A stretch of DNA of 64,000 nucleotides from Salinirubellus litoreus (GTDB taxonomy: Archaea > Halobacteriota > Halobacteria > Halobacteriales > Haloarculaceae). Where the stretch lies: positions 2,542,001 to 2,606,000 of the forward strand of contig NZ_CP147841.1 in assembly GCF_037335815.1 (NCBI RefSeq). Reading direction: 5' to 3'. A program made the translations under genes and the position numbers. Below the pieces are notes generated by a model, which did no database searches, was not told the DNA's origin, and saw nothing but the letters and a program-made list of their open reading frames with translations. This document shows, one piece after another, positions 17,972-26,405 of this stretch (position 1 is its first letter; each line of letters starts with the position of its first letter).

Positions 17972-19858
17972 ATGACCGATCTGGGGGACTTCGAGAACTT
18001 CGACGACTTCGACCCCGACCAGCGGGAGGAGCCGACCCCCGACGCGGACGAGGAGGTGGCCGACGCCCCCCCGGAAGCCGAGGACGCCGAGCGTGACCCC
18101 ACCGAGAGCTTCGAGACGGCCGATGTGACCCCCGTGGGCCAGGATGTCGGCATCGGGACGCTCTCGGCGGCCGAGGGGCTCGTCGTCAGCGAGGACCCCG
18201 AGGACACGCGGTTGCGAGCGTACATCACCGTCGGCAACCGCGCGGCGGTCCGCGTGGGTTCGTATCTCGTCGCCGACTACCCCGACGGGGCGGCTTCAGC
18301 CGCCAGTCCGGAGCGTGCCCACGGGCACGCGGACGGCGAGCGGCTGTTCTGTCGGATCGTGGCACTCGAGTACGCCCAGGAGTTCGAGGCCGACGACGCC
18401 ACCGAGATCCACGCCCGACGGGCGATGCGCCGCCGCGAGGTCGACGAGCAGGACTACAAGTTCATGGCCTCCCTGGAGCCGGTGGCGGTGCTCTACCGCG
18501 ACGGGGACGAACTCAAGCGTCGGATGACCGATCGCGTTCCCAAGCCCGAGACCGTGGTCCGGCAGGCGACCGACGCCGGCGAGATCAAGACCGGCCTGAA
18601 GATCCCCGACGACGGCGTCTTTCTGGGGCACCTCGCCGTCGGGGGCGAGAAGGTCCGGACCGCCGCGGAGCCGCCGACCATCGACTACCGGGTGAAGGAC
18701 GACTACGACTCGGGGGATCCGCTGGTGTTCAGACACACGCTCGTCGCCGGCGGCACCGGTTCGGGCAAGACCCACGCCGCGAAGAACGTCCTCCGGCAGT
18801 ATCTCGCCGATGACCGGTCGTATCCGATCGAGGACGGCCGTTCCGTCCGGCCGGCGGTGGTCCAGTTCGACCCGCAGGACGAGTACGCCCAGATGCACGA
18901 CGACAACCCCCATCTGGAACCCGACTTCGCCCGCCGGTGCGAGGCCGAGGGGATCGCCCACGGCGGGCACGACGACTGCGTCGCGTTCGTCCCGAAGGTC
19001 GGGTCGGCGACGTACGCCGCCGACCACCACCGCGCCGAGCAGGTGGAGTTCACCGTCCCGTTCTCGATGGTCCGAGAGAACATGTGGCTGGTCGCCGGGG
19101 GCGGCCTGAACGACAACCAGTACGCCGGCCTGCGCGAACTGCTCCACCGGTTCTTCAGGAGCCACGGCGACGGCGGCACCTACCAGCAGTTCCTCTCATA
19201 CCTCGACGACCCGGGGCTCCGCGAGGAACTCGACGAGTCGGGCGTGGTCCACGAGGCGACGTTCGACGCGATCAAGCGCAGGGTTCGAGGGTTCGGGAAC
19301 GTCTTCGACCGGGACGCGAGACCCATCACCGAGCAGGTCTCCCGGCTCGTCCGCCCCGGCGGCCTGACCGTCGTCCCGACCTACCACATCAACGACTCGC
19401 GGGCGACGACGACGGTGGTCCTCGCGGTCGCGTCGCTACTGGTCGACCAGAAGCTCTCGAACGACCCCACCTACGACCGCATCAAGGAGACCCCCGTGGT
19501 GCTCGGGATGGACGAGGCGCACAACTTCCTGACCGACGCCGAGAGCGTCCAGGCCCGGCAGGTCATCGGGAAGTTCTCCGAGGCCGCCAAACAGGGCCGA
19601 AAGGAACGCCTGGGCCTGTTCCTCGTCACGCAGGATCCCCAGGACATCGCCGACCCGATATTCAAGCAGGTGAACACCACGGTCGTCCTCAACCTGGGCG
19701 ACGAGGACGCGATCAAGGCGGTCAACATCCCCTCGAACCTCGAAGGGAAGGTGCCGTACATGGAGAAGGGCCAGATGGTCGTCTACTCGCCGGACAACTC
19801 CGATCCCGTCGAACTCGTGGGGCTCCCGACCTGTCTCACCAGACACGGCCGGGACTGA
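17972..19858 (+). CDS. herA: HerA-type ATP-dependent DNA translocase/helicase
   Basis: 628 residues from ATG 17972. An acidic low-complexity N-terminus (about 1-60) precedes a HAS-barrel-like beta domain. The RecA/FtsK-type ATPase core follows: Walker A VAGGTGSGKTHAAKN (about residue 258-272), Walker B VVLGMDEAHNFL (about 508-519), and a sensor-like LFLVTQDPQDIADPIFKQ stretch. The C-terminus has the family's NLGDEDAIKAVNIPS block. HerA hexamers pump DNA and activate NurA in recombinational repair. The nurA gene is 3 kb upstream on the same strand, so the usual herA-nurA operon appears to have been split. Confidence 0.88.
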   Translation: MTDLGDFENFDDFDPDQREEPTPDADEEVADAPPEAEDAERDPTESFETADVTPVGQDVGIGTLSAAEGLVVSEDPEDTRLRAYITVGNRAAVRVGSYLVADYPDGAASAASPERAHGHADGERLFCRIVALEYAQEFEADDATEIHARRAMRRREVDEQDYKFMASLEPVAVLYRDGDELKRRMTDRVPKPETVVRQATDAGEIKTGLKIPDDGVFLGHLAVGGEKVRTAAEPPTIDYRVKDDYDSGDPLVFRHTLVAGGTGSGKTHAAKNVLRQYLADDRSYPIEDGRSVRPAVVQFDPQDEYAQMHDDNPHLEPDFARRCEAEGIAHGGHDDCVAFVPKVGSATYAADHHRAEQVEFTVPFSMVRENMWLVAGGGLNDNQYAGLRELLHRFFRSHGDGGTYQQFLSYLDDPGLREELDESGVVHEATFDAIKRRVRGFGNVFDRDARPITEQVSRLVRPGGLTVVPTYHINDSRATTTVVLAVASLLVDQKLSNDPTYDRIKETPVVLGMDEAHNFLTDAESVQARQVIGKFSEAAKQGRKERLGLFLVTQDPQDIADPIFKQVNTTVVLNLGDEDAIKAVNIPSNLEGKVPYMEKGQMVVYSPDNSDPVELVGLPTCLTRHGRD

Positions 19859-20002
19859 CGGTCCGGATCGCGCCGGATCCCTGATCGGGGCGGCCGCCTG
19901 CCCGTCCGCTCGATCCGGTCGCGGCTCCCCGTCCGGTTCGCTCGTTCCCGGCCGGTGGGACCGGGGAGCAGGGTTTTGTGTGGGGCCGGAAAACCACCGT
20001 TC

Positions 20003-20431
20003 ATGGCGAAACACGTACTCCTCCCGATGGACGGGTCCGACCAGGCACGGGACGCGCTCGAACACGCCCTCGAAGAGCACGCCGACGCGCGGATCACCGT
20101 CCTGCACGTCATCGACCCGGCGCGGGCGACCTACGGCGCTCAGGCGGGCATCCCGCCGTCCTCCGAGGACTGGTTCGAGGCCGAGGAGGCGAGCGCCGAG
20201 ACGCTGTTCGAGGAGATCCGCGAGCGGGCCGGGGAGGCCGGCGTCGAGGTGGAGACGGCGACGGAGGTCGGCCAGCCCTCCCGGGCGATCGTCGAGTACG
20301 TCGAGGCACACGACGTCGACCACGTCGTCATCGGTAGCCACGGTCGAAAGGGGCTCTCCCGCGTGCTCCTGGGATCGGTCGCCGAACTCGTCGTCCGGCG
20401 CTCGCCGGTGCCCGTCACGGTCGTCAGGTAG
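20003..20431 (+). CDS. Universal stress protein (UspA family)
   Basis: 142 residues, one Usp domain. The N-terminus HVLLPMDGSDQARDALEHAL includes the nucleotide-binding Asp, and the ATP-binding signature GSHGRKGLSRVLLGSVAE fits G-x2-G-x9-G-S. It is therefore likely an ATP-binding Usp that dimerises in the cytoplasm. The stimulus is unknown. It is a single gene with its own 140-bp upstream region. Confidence 0.93.
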   Translation: MAKHVLLPMDGSDQARDALEHALEEHADARITVLHVIDPARATYGAQAGIPPSSEDWFEAEEASAETLFEEIRERAGEAGVEVETATEVGQPSRAIVEYVEAHDVDHVVIGSHGRKGLSRVLLGSVAELVVRRSPVPVTVVR

Positions 20432-20449
20432 CCTCGCTCCCGTCCCCGG

Positions 20450-21052
20450 TCACTGCAGGAGGAGGTAGCCCGCGGTGAGGACCCCGGCGACGACGGCGAG
20501 CACCGCGAGGGTCACGTCCGTCCCGCCGGGGGTGAGGACGGCTCCCATCGCGAGGATGACGGCCACCAGCCCGAAGACGACCGCCGGGAGGACCGAGATC
20601 ACCGTCCGGAGGTCGACGTCGATGTCGAGACCGCCCTCGTTCCCGGTCGCCGCGGCCCGCTGGCCCCCCATCTCGCCGTCGGCCCCCCGAGAGGGTTTCG
20701 AGAGCCCGGGATCCACCGCGACCGATCCCTTCCGCGTCGGCTCGACGGAGACGTCGACGTACCGGGTCTCCGCCCCGTAGGCGGTGACGACCTTCAGCTT
20801 CCCCCGGATGGGCTCGCCGCCGGGCGAGACCTGGACGCGGACCTCCCTGCTCGAGTCGCCGGCGACGTAGTGGTTGCCGGCGTCGAGGCTGGCCACCTCG
20901 GAGAGGACGTCGTCGAGGTGGAGGTGGACGTGCGTCGCCTCGCCCTCGTTCCGGAGTTCGACGACGAACGACCCCTCGGTGTCGAAGCTCTCGGGTACCT
21001 CGAGCGAGTGGATGGCCGTCCGGTTGATGTGAGCCACGAGCCTGTCCGTCAC
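20450..21052 (-). CDS. Haloarchaeal beta-domain protein with C-terminal membrane helices (DUF7524-like)
   Basis: 200 residues. Residues 1-105 form a beta-rich domain (LVAHINRTAIHSLEVPESF; SFVVELRNEGEATHVHLHL) like an immunoglobulin or CARDB-type fold. A polar linker follows, then two hydrophobic helices (about 150-172 and 178-198) ending in LLLQ. It has no signal peptide, so the beta domain probably stays cytoplasmic, with a C-terminal anchor. The family is uncharacterised. Confidence 0.7.
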   Translation of the reverse strand: MTDRLVAHINRTAIHSLEVPESFDTEGSFVVELRNEGEATHVHLHLDDVLSEVASLDAGNHYVAGDSSREVRVQVSPGGEPIRGKLKVVTAYGAETRYVDVSVEPTRKGSVAVDPGLSKPSRGADGEMGGQRAAATGNEGGLDIDVDLRTVISVLPAVVFGLVAVILAMGAVLTPGGTDVTLAVLAVVAGVLTAGYLLLQ

Positions 21053-21174
21053 GGCCGGCCCGTCGACCCGGCCTTTAAAAAATGATTCGGGAGGTCGGGC
21101 GGCTCACGGGGGGAACTCCCCCGTCGGTCCCACTGGACGGGTCGTGACGCCTCTCGAACCCCCGACGGCCCGGT

Positions 21175-21366
21175 CTACGCGGCTTCCTCGCGCATGTCCG
21201 GCGGGAGCAGGTTCGGGATACCGTCCTCGATGGGGTACTCCTCGCCGCACTCGGTGCAGACCAGCCTGCCCTCGACGATCTCGTCGTCGTCGGTGTGGAT
21301 CGTCTCGAGTTCGAGCTCTGACTTGTCGAGCGGACAGCAGACGATCTCCAGCAGCGACTCCTTCAT
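21175..21366 (-). CDS. Trm112-like zinc-ribbon protein
   Basis: 63 residues from ATG 21366: MKESLLEIVCCPLDKSELEL and later LVCTECGEEYPIEDGIPNLL. The CC...C-x2-C zinc site and the YPIxDGIPxLLP signature are those of Trm112/YcaR proteins. In haloarchaea Trm112 activates and stabilises several RNA and protein methyltransferases. It lies upstream of nothing obviously related; the next gene on the strand is purA. Confidence 0.88.
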   Translation of the reverse strand: MKESLLEIVCCPLDKSELELETIHTDDDEIVEGRLVCTECGEEYPIEDGIPNLLPPDMREEAA

Positions 21367-21432
21367 GTGTGAGGGGAGACCCGGCCGGGGCAAAAGCGTG
21401 CCGGGTCGGCCAGTCGCTCCGGGGCTACTCGG

Positions 21433-22806
21433 TCACTCCCACGGTGACTCGACGACGACGGTCTCCTCGCGCGAGGGGCCGACGCCGACCGCGTACACCG
21501 ACGCCCCCAGCTCCGCTTCGAGGTACTCCAGGTACGCCCGGGCGTTCGTCGGGAGCGCGTCGTACCCCTCCTCGGCGACCGCCTCCCAGTCGACGTCGGG
21601 CCAGCCGTCGAACTCGCGGAAGGTCGCCTCGCACTCGCCCCACTGCTCGGTCGTCGGGGGCATCGTCAGCAGCTCCTCGCCGTCGCGCTCGTAGGCGTGG
21701 CCGACCTTCACCGTCTCCAGCCCGGCGAGCGTGTCGAGGTGGTTGACCGCGAGACCGGTGAACCCGTTGACGCCGGCGGCGTGCCGGAGCATCGGCACGT
21801 CGAGCCACCCCACCCTGCGAGGTCGGCCGGTGACGGTGCCGTACTCCCCGCCCTCGTCGCGGATGTACGTGGCGAGATCCTCGGCCTCGGGACTCGTGTC
21901 GCCGCCGCCCTCGGGGGTCTGGCCCTCGACGAAGCCGAGTTCGGTCGGGAGCGGCCCGGTGCCGACCCGCGAGACGTAGGCCTTCACGATGCCCACCACC
22001 TCGCCGCCGCCGATCACGGTCGGCCCGACGCCGCTGCCGACGGCGGCCGCGCCCGCCGTGGGGTTCGAGGAGGTGACGTAGGGGTACGAGCCGTGGTCGA
22101 TGTCGAGCGAGGTGCCCTGCGCGCCCTCGAACATCAGGCGGTCACCCCCCGCCCGACGGCGGGCGAGGAACTCCCCGCAGTCGACGGCCATCCCCTCCTC
22201 GGCGATCCGCTCGCCGTACGCGCGGTACTCCTCGTAGAGCGTCTCGACGTCGAACGCGCCCTCGAACCGGTCGGCGTCCGGGTCGACGTCGAACGACTCC
22301 AGCAGGCGGCGCTTGCGCGGGACCGCGTACTCCAGCCGGGTTCTCAGCACCTGGGGGTCGAGCAGGTCGCCGATGCGGACCCCCCGGCGGCCGGCCTTGT
22401 CCTCGTAGGTCGGGCCGATCCCCCGACCGGTGGTGCCGGCCGCGAGGTCGTCGCCCTTCGCCTCCTCCTCCACGCCGTCGAGCACGCGGTGGTAGGGGAG
22501 GATGGCGTGGGCTCGCTCGGCGACCCGGACGTCCGGGCCCATGCCACGCTCGCGGAGGGCGTCGATCTCCTCGAACAGCGTCGCGGGGTTGACCACGCAG
22601 CCGTTGCCGAGGACGCCTGTCTTGCCCCGGACGACCCCCGAGGGGACCAGCGAGAGCTTGTACTCCTCGCCCTCGTGGACGACGGTGTGTCCGGCGTTGT
22701 CCCCGCCCTGGTAGCGGACGACGACGTCGGCGGCCTCGCCGAACACGTCGACGATACCGCCCTTGCCCTCGTCGCCCAGCTGGGTGCCGACGATGGTTAC
22801 GGTCAT
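21433..22806 (-). CDS. purA: Adenylosuccinate synthetase
   Basis: 457 residues from ATG 22806 (an ATG four codons upstream at 22818 is equally possible). Catalyses IMP + aspartate + GTP to adenylosuccinate, the first step of AMP synthesis. Motifs: GTQLGDEGKGGIVD (P-loop and catalytic Asp), GGDNAGHTVV with the catalytic His, TTGRGIGPTYEDKAGRRGVR, FEGAQGTSLDIDHGSYPYVT, and the GTP-base recognition NHLDTL. Full length. It is monocistronic with a promoter in the 170-bp divergent region shared with the winged-helix gene. Confidence 0.97.
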   Translation of the reverse strand: MTVTIVGTQLGDEGKGGIVDVFGEAADVVVRYQGGDNAGHTVVHEGEEYKLSLVPSGVVRGKTGVLGNGCVVNPATLFEEIDALRERGMGPDVRVAERAHAILPYHRVLDGVEEEAKGDDLAAGTTGRGIGPTYEDKAGRRGVRIGDLLDPQVLRTRLEYAVPRKRRLLESFDVDPDADRFEGAFDVETLYEEYRAYGERIAEEGMAVDCGEFLARRRAGGDRLMFEGAQGTSLDIDHGSYPYVTSSNPTAGAAAVGSGVGPTVIGGGEVVGIVKAYVSRVGTGPLPTELGFVEGQTPEGGGDTSPEAEDLATYIRDEGGEYGTVTGRPRRVGWLDVPMLRHAAGVNGFTGLAVNHLDTLAGLETVKVGHAYERDGEELLTMPPTTEQWGECEATFREFDGWPDVDWEAVAEEGYDALPTNARAYLEYLEAELGASVYAVGVGPSREETVVVESPWE

Positions 22807-22940
22807 GTCGTCAGCCACTTCCGGTGGTCCTCACAAACCCGTTTCGAAACGGCGAGTTCGTCAGCCTGCCACAAGGGTTATACCGTCTCACGGTAGACGT
22901 ACGCCCGATAGCGGTCTTCGGTACCCGATTAAGAGGACAA

Positions 22941-22949
22941 CTTTTAAAC
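22941..22949 (+). promoter_or_regulatory. TATA box of the small winged-helix gene
   Basis: cttttaaac at 22941-22949, 27-35 nt before the ATG at 22976, so transcription would begin at or just before the start codon (leaderless). Confidence 0.6.
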
Positions 22950-22975
22950 CCCCCAAACACAAGTTAACAAGTGCC

Positions 22976-23281
22976 ATGATAGATAGACTGGAGAAGGAGG
23001 TCGACATGCTGGAACGTCACCTGCAGGTCTTGCGGATGGTCATCGGCAACGAGCCGATCGGCATCGTCAAGATGTCGAACGAGACCGGCTACCCCCACCA
23101 CAAGGTCCGCTACTCGCTGCGCGTGCTGGAGGAGGAGAACCTCATCGAGCCCTCGAGCCAGGGTGCCATCACGACCGAGGAGACCGCCGACTTCGTCAAC
23201 GATCTGGACTCGAAGATCGACGACATCGTCGACAAACTCGACGCGATGAAGATCGACGACGTCCCCGAGATCGAGGGCTGA
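22976..23281 (+). CDS. Small archaeal winged-helix regulator-like protein
   Basis: 101 residues: an N-terminal coiled-coil helix (MIDRLEKEVDMLERHLQVLR), a helix-turn-helix (GIVKMSNETGYPHHKVRYSL) with wing-like continuation, and a C-terminal acidic dimerisation helix (NDLDSKIDDIVDKLDAMKID). It matches a family conserved across Euryarchaeota and annotated as predicted transcription regulator. Targets are unknown. A leaderless transcript is indicated by the TATA box 27-35 nt upstream. Confidence 0.8.
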   Translation: MIDRLEKEVDMLERHLQVLRMVIGNEPIGIVKMSNETGYPHHKVRYSLRVLEEENLIEPSSQGAITTEETADFVNDLDSKIDDIVDKLDAMKIDDVPEIEG

Positions 23282-23329
23282 ACGCACTCGTTCGATCGCT
23301 CCCGTCTTCGCCTCGCCGAGCCCCGGCTC

Positions 23330-25723
23330 TCAGAGTTCGGGCACCGACAGGTAGAACGACTCCTCGCGGTCCTCGACCAGACAGAGGTGGTAGCCGCCCT
23401 TCCGGGAGGTCTTCACGAACGACTTCCGCTTGCTCCGCGAGAGCAGGCTCCCGCCCGCCGCGTCCCCCGCGACGGTCAGGGCCGCCGGCTCGAAGTAGCT
23501 CGACGTGACGGCGAACGCCGCGGCGAGCGTGTCGTGGCTCTCGGCGGCCGCCGTCGCCTCGGTGACGAACTCCTCCATGGTCGGCCCGGCCGTCGGCGCG
23601 TGGTCGTCCTCGAGGTGGGCGACGATCAGCGGGTTCCCCCGCCGGTCGCGGCCGACGAGGTCGAACCGTGCCGTCTCCCGGTCGGCCCCCTCGAGGGTGA
23701 CCGTCGCGTCGAACTCGACCCGGTCGAGCGCCGGGAGCGCGTCGTAGAGCGGTTCGAGCGAGGCGACGCTCTCGGTCTCCCGGACCTCGAAGGGGAACTC
23801 CTCGACCAGCCACCGGAGGAACCGGTACCCCTGTGTCCCCTCGACGAACGCCTCGAAGGTCCGTCCCGACACGGTTACCCCCTCGGTGTCGAACGTCGGG
23901 TGGGTCTCCAGGGTGAGGTTCCTGGCCAGCGTCTCGCGGTCGGCGGTCCCCTCGTGGGCCTCCGCGAGCGTCGGCTCGCTCTTCGAGCGGTACCGGAGCA
24001 GGACGCTCGTCCCCGAGAGCGCCTCGGCCGGGGACAGCTCCCGGGTGTTCTCGAGCGGCGCGGTACCGCTCTCCGCCAGCCGCTCCTCCAGCCGCTCGAC
24101 CCGTTCCGTGAGTTCGTCGCGCTCGGCCTCGACGGACGAGAGGCGCTCGCGTAGCTCCTCTATCCGGACCCCGCGTTCGGCGAGTTCGGCCCGGAGCCCG
24201 GAGACGGTCTCCCCGTCGATCAGCGCCCGGTCGGGGGGCGGGGGCGACTGCTCCTCCTCGGGGGGATCCCCCCGTGCGGTTCGTTCCGGATCGACGGACG
24301 GGACGACGCGCGAGTGTCCGTCGCTCCCGGTGGCGACCTCGTTCTCCGACGACCGTGGACGCGACCCGTCCTCGTCCTCGTCTTCGGGGGTGTCCGTCTC
24401 CGCTCCGGAGGCTCCCGCCTCGGATCCGGACTCGGATCCTGGCTCGACGGCCGTCGCCGCCGCGTCCTCCGACGTCGCCCCGTCGGTCGGCTCCGCCGTC
24501 CCGGAGGGCGACGCGTCCGGCGACTCCTCGTCGGGGCCGACGGTCACGTCCTCCGGGACGGCCGACACCGCCGGTTCGACGGCTGGCTCGTCGGTTTCTG
24601 TTTCGATCTCGGCCTCGGCCGACGTCGCGTCGTCCGCTTCGTCCTCTCCGGTATCGCCCGTGTCCGCTCCCTCGGGACCGTCCTCGTCGATCGCCTCGGC
24701 CAGTTCGTCGCCGTCCACGCTCCTCGTCCCGGTCGCGTCCTCCGTGGCGCTCGTCTCGCCCCGATCGGGGACGTCGGTGCCCTCGGGGTCGTCCTCGTCC
24801 TCCCCGTCGAGCGTTTCGCCGGACGGGACCGTCGGCTCGGGGTCGGTCGAGTCGGCGGAGCCGGCAGGCTCGCCGTCCGTCGAGTCGTCGGCACCCCCGG
24901 GTCTGATCGCCGCGTCCAGGTCGATCTCCGGTCCGCTCGACGTCGACTCCTCCGTGGGTCCCGCGGGTTCGTCGGGCGCGTCCCGTTCCGGAACCTCCCC
25001 GTCGTCCACGGGCCCGGTGGCGTCGGTCTCCGGGCGGGTCTGTTCGTTCGTGTCGACCTCTTCGACCCCGTCGGTCTCGTCGGCTCCGTCCCCCCCGCCG
25101 ATCGGCGCGGACCCGGTGTCCGGATCGACCGCACCCCCACTCGAATGGCCGGGTATCTCGACCGTCGAGAGCCCGACGGCGTTCACCTCGTAGATACCGA
25201 CCTCGTCGGCCGCGAGGTCGAACGCCTCCTCGTCGGTCTTGAGCCGCCGGGACTGGCCGACGTACGCCACCGACCGGCGACGGCCGCCGTGGTAGACCAG
25301 GTAGTAGTCGCCCGAGAGGACGTTCTCGGAGAGTTCGACGTAGCCGGTGAACCCGCCGTCCTGGAGCGTCCGATCGACCTCCTCGATGGGCGTCTTCTGC
25401 GAGTAGTACTGCCCGCGCGTCTCCCCGCCGGCGGCGGCCATGGCGAACAGGAGCGCCAGCGCGTCGTGAGGTGCCTCGTAGGCGGTCCCGTCGGCGTCCT
25501 CGAACCGGTCGATCGGTGCCGACTCGACCGAGGGCTCGCCCGCCCCCGGGTCGGTGTAGTCGAAGACGCCGACGGCTCGTCCGCGAACCATGAAGAGGTA
25601 GCTGTTCCCGGCGACGACGCATCCGGAGAACTCCCGGTCCGCGAGGTCGTGGAGGCCGTCGTACCCCCCGCCGAACGGACGCGACTCCCATCGCTCGACG
25701 TCGGCGACCGTGCGGGCGTCCAT
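23330..25723 (-). CDS. Long haloarchaeal protein with acidic low-complexity middle and coiled coil (DUF7527-like)
   Basis: 797 residues from ATG 25723. The N-terminal about 190 residues form a globular alpha/beta domain (GNSYLFMVRGRAVGVFDYTD). Next come about 270 residues very rich in Asp, Glu, Ser, Thr and Gly. A predicted coiled coil follows (LRERLSSVEAERDELTERVE, about 500-545), then a C-terminal globular domain of about 240 residues (RFLRWLVEEFPFEVRETES; LIVAHLEDDHAPTA) with a restriction-endonuclease-like look, ending LSVPEL. No enzyme can be assigned. The architecture suggests a scaffold or tether with two folded heads. Confidence 0.75.
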   Translation of the reverse strand: MDARTVADVERWESRPFGGGYDGLHDLADREFSGCVVAGNSYLFMVRGRAVGVFDYTDPGAGEPSVESAPIDRFEDADGTAYEAPHDALALLFAMAAAGGETRGQYYSQKTPIEEVDRTLQDGGFTGYVELSENVLSGDYYLVYHGGRRRSVAYVGQSRRLKTDEEAFDLAADEVGIYEVNAVGLSTVEIPGHSSGGAVDPDTGSAPIGGGDGADETDGVEEVDTNEQTRPETDATGPVDDGEVPERDAPDEPAGPTEESTSSGPEIDLDAAIRPGGADDSTDGEPAGSADSTDPEPTVPSGETLDGEDEDDPEGTDVPDRGETSATEDATGTRSVDGDELAEAIDEDGPEGADTGDTGEDEADDATSAEAEIETETDEPAVEPAVSAVPEDVTVGPDEESPDASPSGTAEPTDGATSEDAAATAVEPGSESGSEAGASGAETDTPEDEDEDGSRPRSSENEVATGSDGHSRVVPSVDPERTARGDPPEEEQSPPPPDRALIDGETVSGLRAELAERGVRIEELRERLSSVEAERDELTERVERLEERLAESGTAPLENTRELSPAEALSGTSVLLRYRSKSEPTLAEAHEGTADRETLARNLTLETHPTFDTEGVTVSGRTFEAFVEGTQGYRFLRWLVEEFPFEVRETESVASLEPLYDALPALDRVEFDATVTLEGADRETARFDLVGRDRRGNPLIVAHLEDDHAPTAGPTMEEFVTEATAAAESHDTLAAAFAVTSSYFEPAALTVAGDAAGGSLLSRSKRKSFVKTSRKGGYHLCLVEDREESFYLSVPEL

Positions 25724-25788
25724 GCCCCGAATGGGGCCCACGCGGACCTAATAGTTTCCGGACCCGTCGGTCCTCGAACGCTACCCCT

Positions 25789-26130
25789 ATGTGGGACTGG
25801 CGGGTAGCACGGGGCGTGTCCCGGGGCATCGCGGCCGACCGTGTCGACCGGCTCCACGACCTCGCCAGAGCGGCCGCGGGCGACGGCGAGGACGACCTCG
25901 CGCGGCGCTACGTGCGCCGCGCCCGCCGGGTCGCCGAGCGCCACCGGCTCACCCTCCCGAAACGGTTCCGGCGGTTCACCTGCGACCGGTGTGACGCCTA
26001 CCTCCGGCCCGGTCGGAACGCGCGGGTCAGAACGCGGGACGGCCACGTGGTCGTCACGTGTGACTGTGGCGGACAGGCGCGTTACCCCTACGGAGACCGC
26101 GAATCGGGCCGTCCGAATCCTCAAGCTTGA
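25789..26130 (+). CDS. rnp4: Ribonuclease P protein component 4 (Rpr2/Rpp21)
   Basis: 113 residues. Helical N-terminus (RGIAADRVDRLHDLARAAA), then the zinc ribbon FTCDRCDAYLRPG paired with VVTCDCGGQARYPYG. This is the archaeal Rpp21 homologue that, with Rpp29, binds the specificity domain of RNase P RNA during tRNA 5' maturation. It is followed 26 bp later by the YhbY/CRM gene, a linkage conserved in many archaea. Confidence 0.92.
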   Translation: MWDWRVARGVSRGIAADRVDRLHDLARAAAGDGEDDLARRYVRRARRVAERHRLTLPKRFRRFTCDRCDAYLRPGRNARVRTRDGHVVVTCDCGGQARYPYGDRESGRPNPQA

Positions 26131-26156
26131 AAGGGTGCCGGCGAGTACGTCGATCG

Positions 26157-26405
26157 ATGACTGATCGGGACCTCCGGAGCCGGGCGCACGACCTGGACGT
26201 GACGGTGTGGGTCGGGAAGGGGGGTATCGGGGCGGTGGTCGACGAGCTCGACGACCAGCTGCGCGACCGGGATCTGGTGAAGGTGAAGTTCCACCGGGCG
26301 GCCCGCGGCGGGACCGACGTCGAGGAGCTGGCGTCCGATCTCGCCGATCGCGTGAACGCGGAGGTCGTCGACACGCGCGGGCACACCGGGGTCTTGCACC
26401 GATGA
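26157..26405 (+). CDS. YhbY/CRM-domain RNA-binding protein
   Basis: 82 residues forming one CRM domain, with the GxxG loop in VTVWVGKGGIGAVVDELDDQ and a following KVKFHR strand. CRM proteins bind structured RNA; bacterial YhbY associates with the large-subunit precursor. Its neighbour rnp4 suggests a role in RNA maturation. The stop overlaps the MscS ATG (ATGA), so the two are translationally coupled. Confidence 0.88.
   Translation: MTDRDLRSRAHDLDVTVWVGKGGIGAVVDELDDQLRDRDLVKVKFHRAARGGTDVEELASDLADRVNAEVVDTRGHTGVLHR

Noticed and set aside
24400..24900. Repetitive appearance suggesting a tandem repeat or CRISPR-like array
   Set aside because: Codon-level low complexity (GAC, GAG, TCG) without regular unit length or spacers.
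23886..25193. 435-residue Ser-rich frame opposite the acidic low-complexity region
   Set aside because: Mirror of the Asp/Glu/Ser-rich linker; extreme Ser/Val composition is an antisense artefact.
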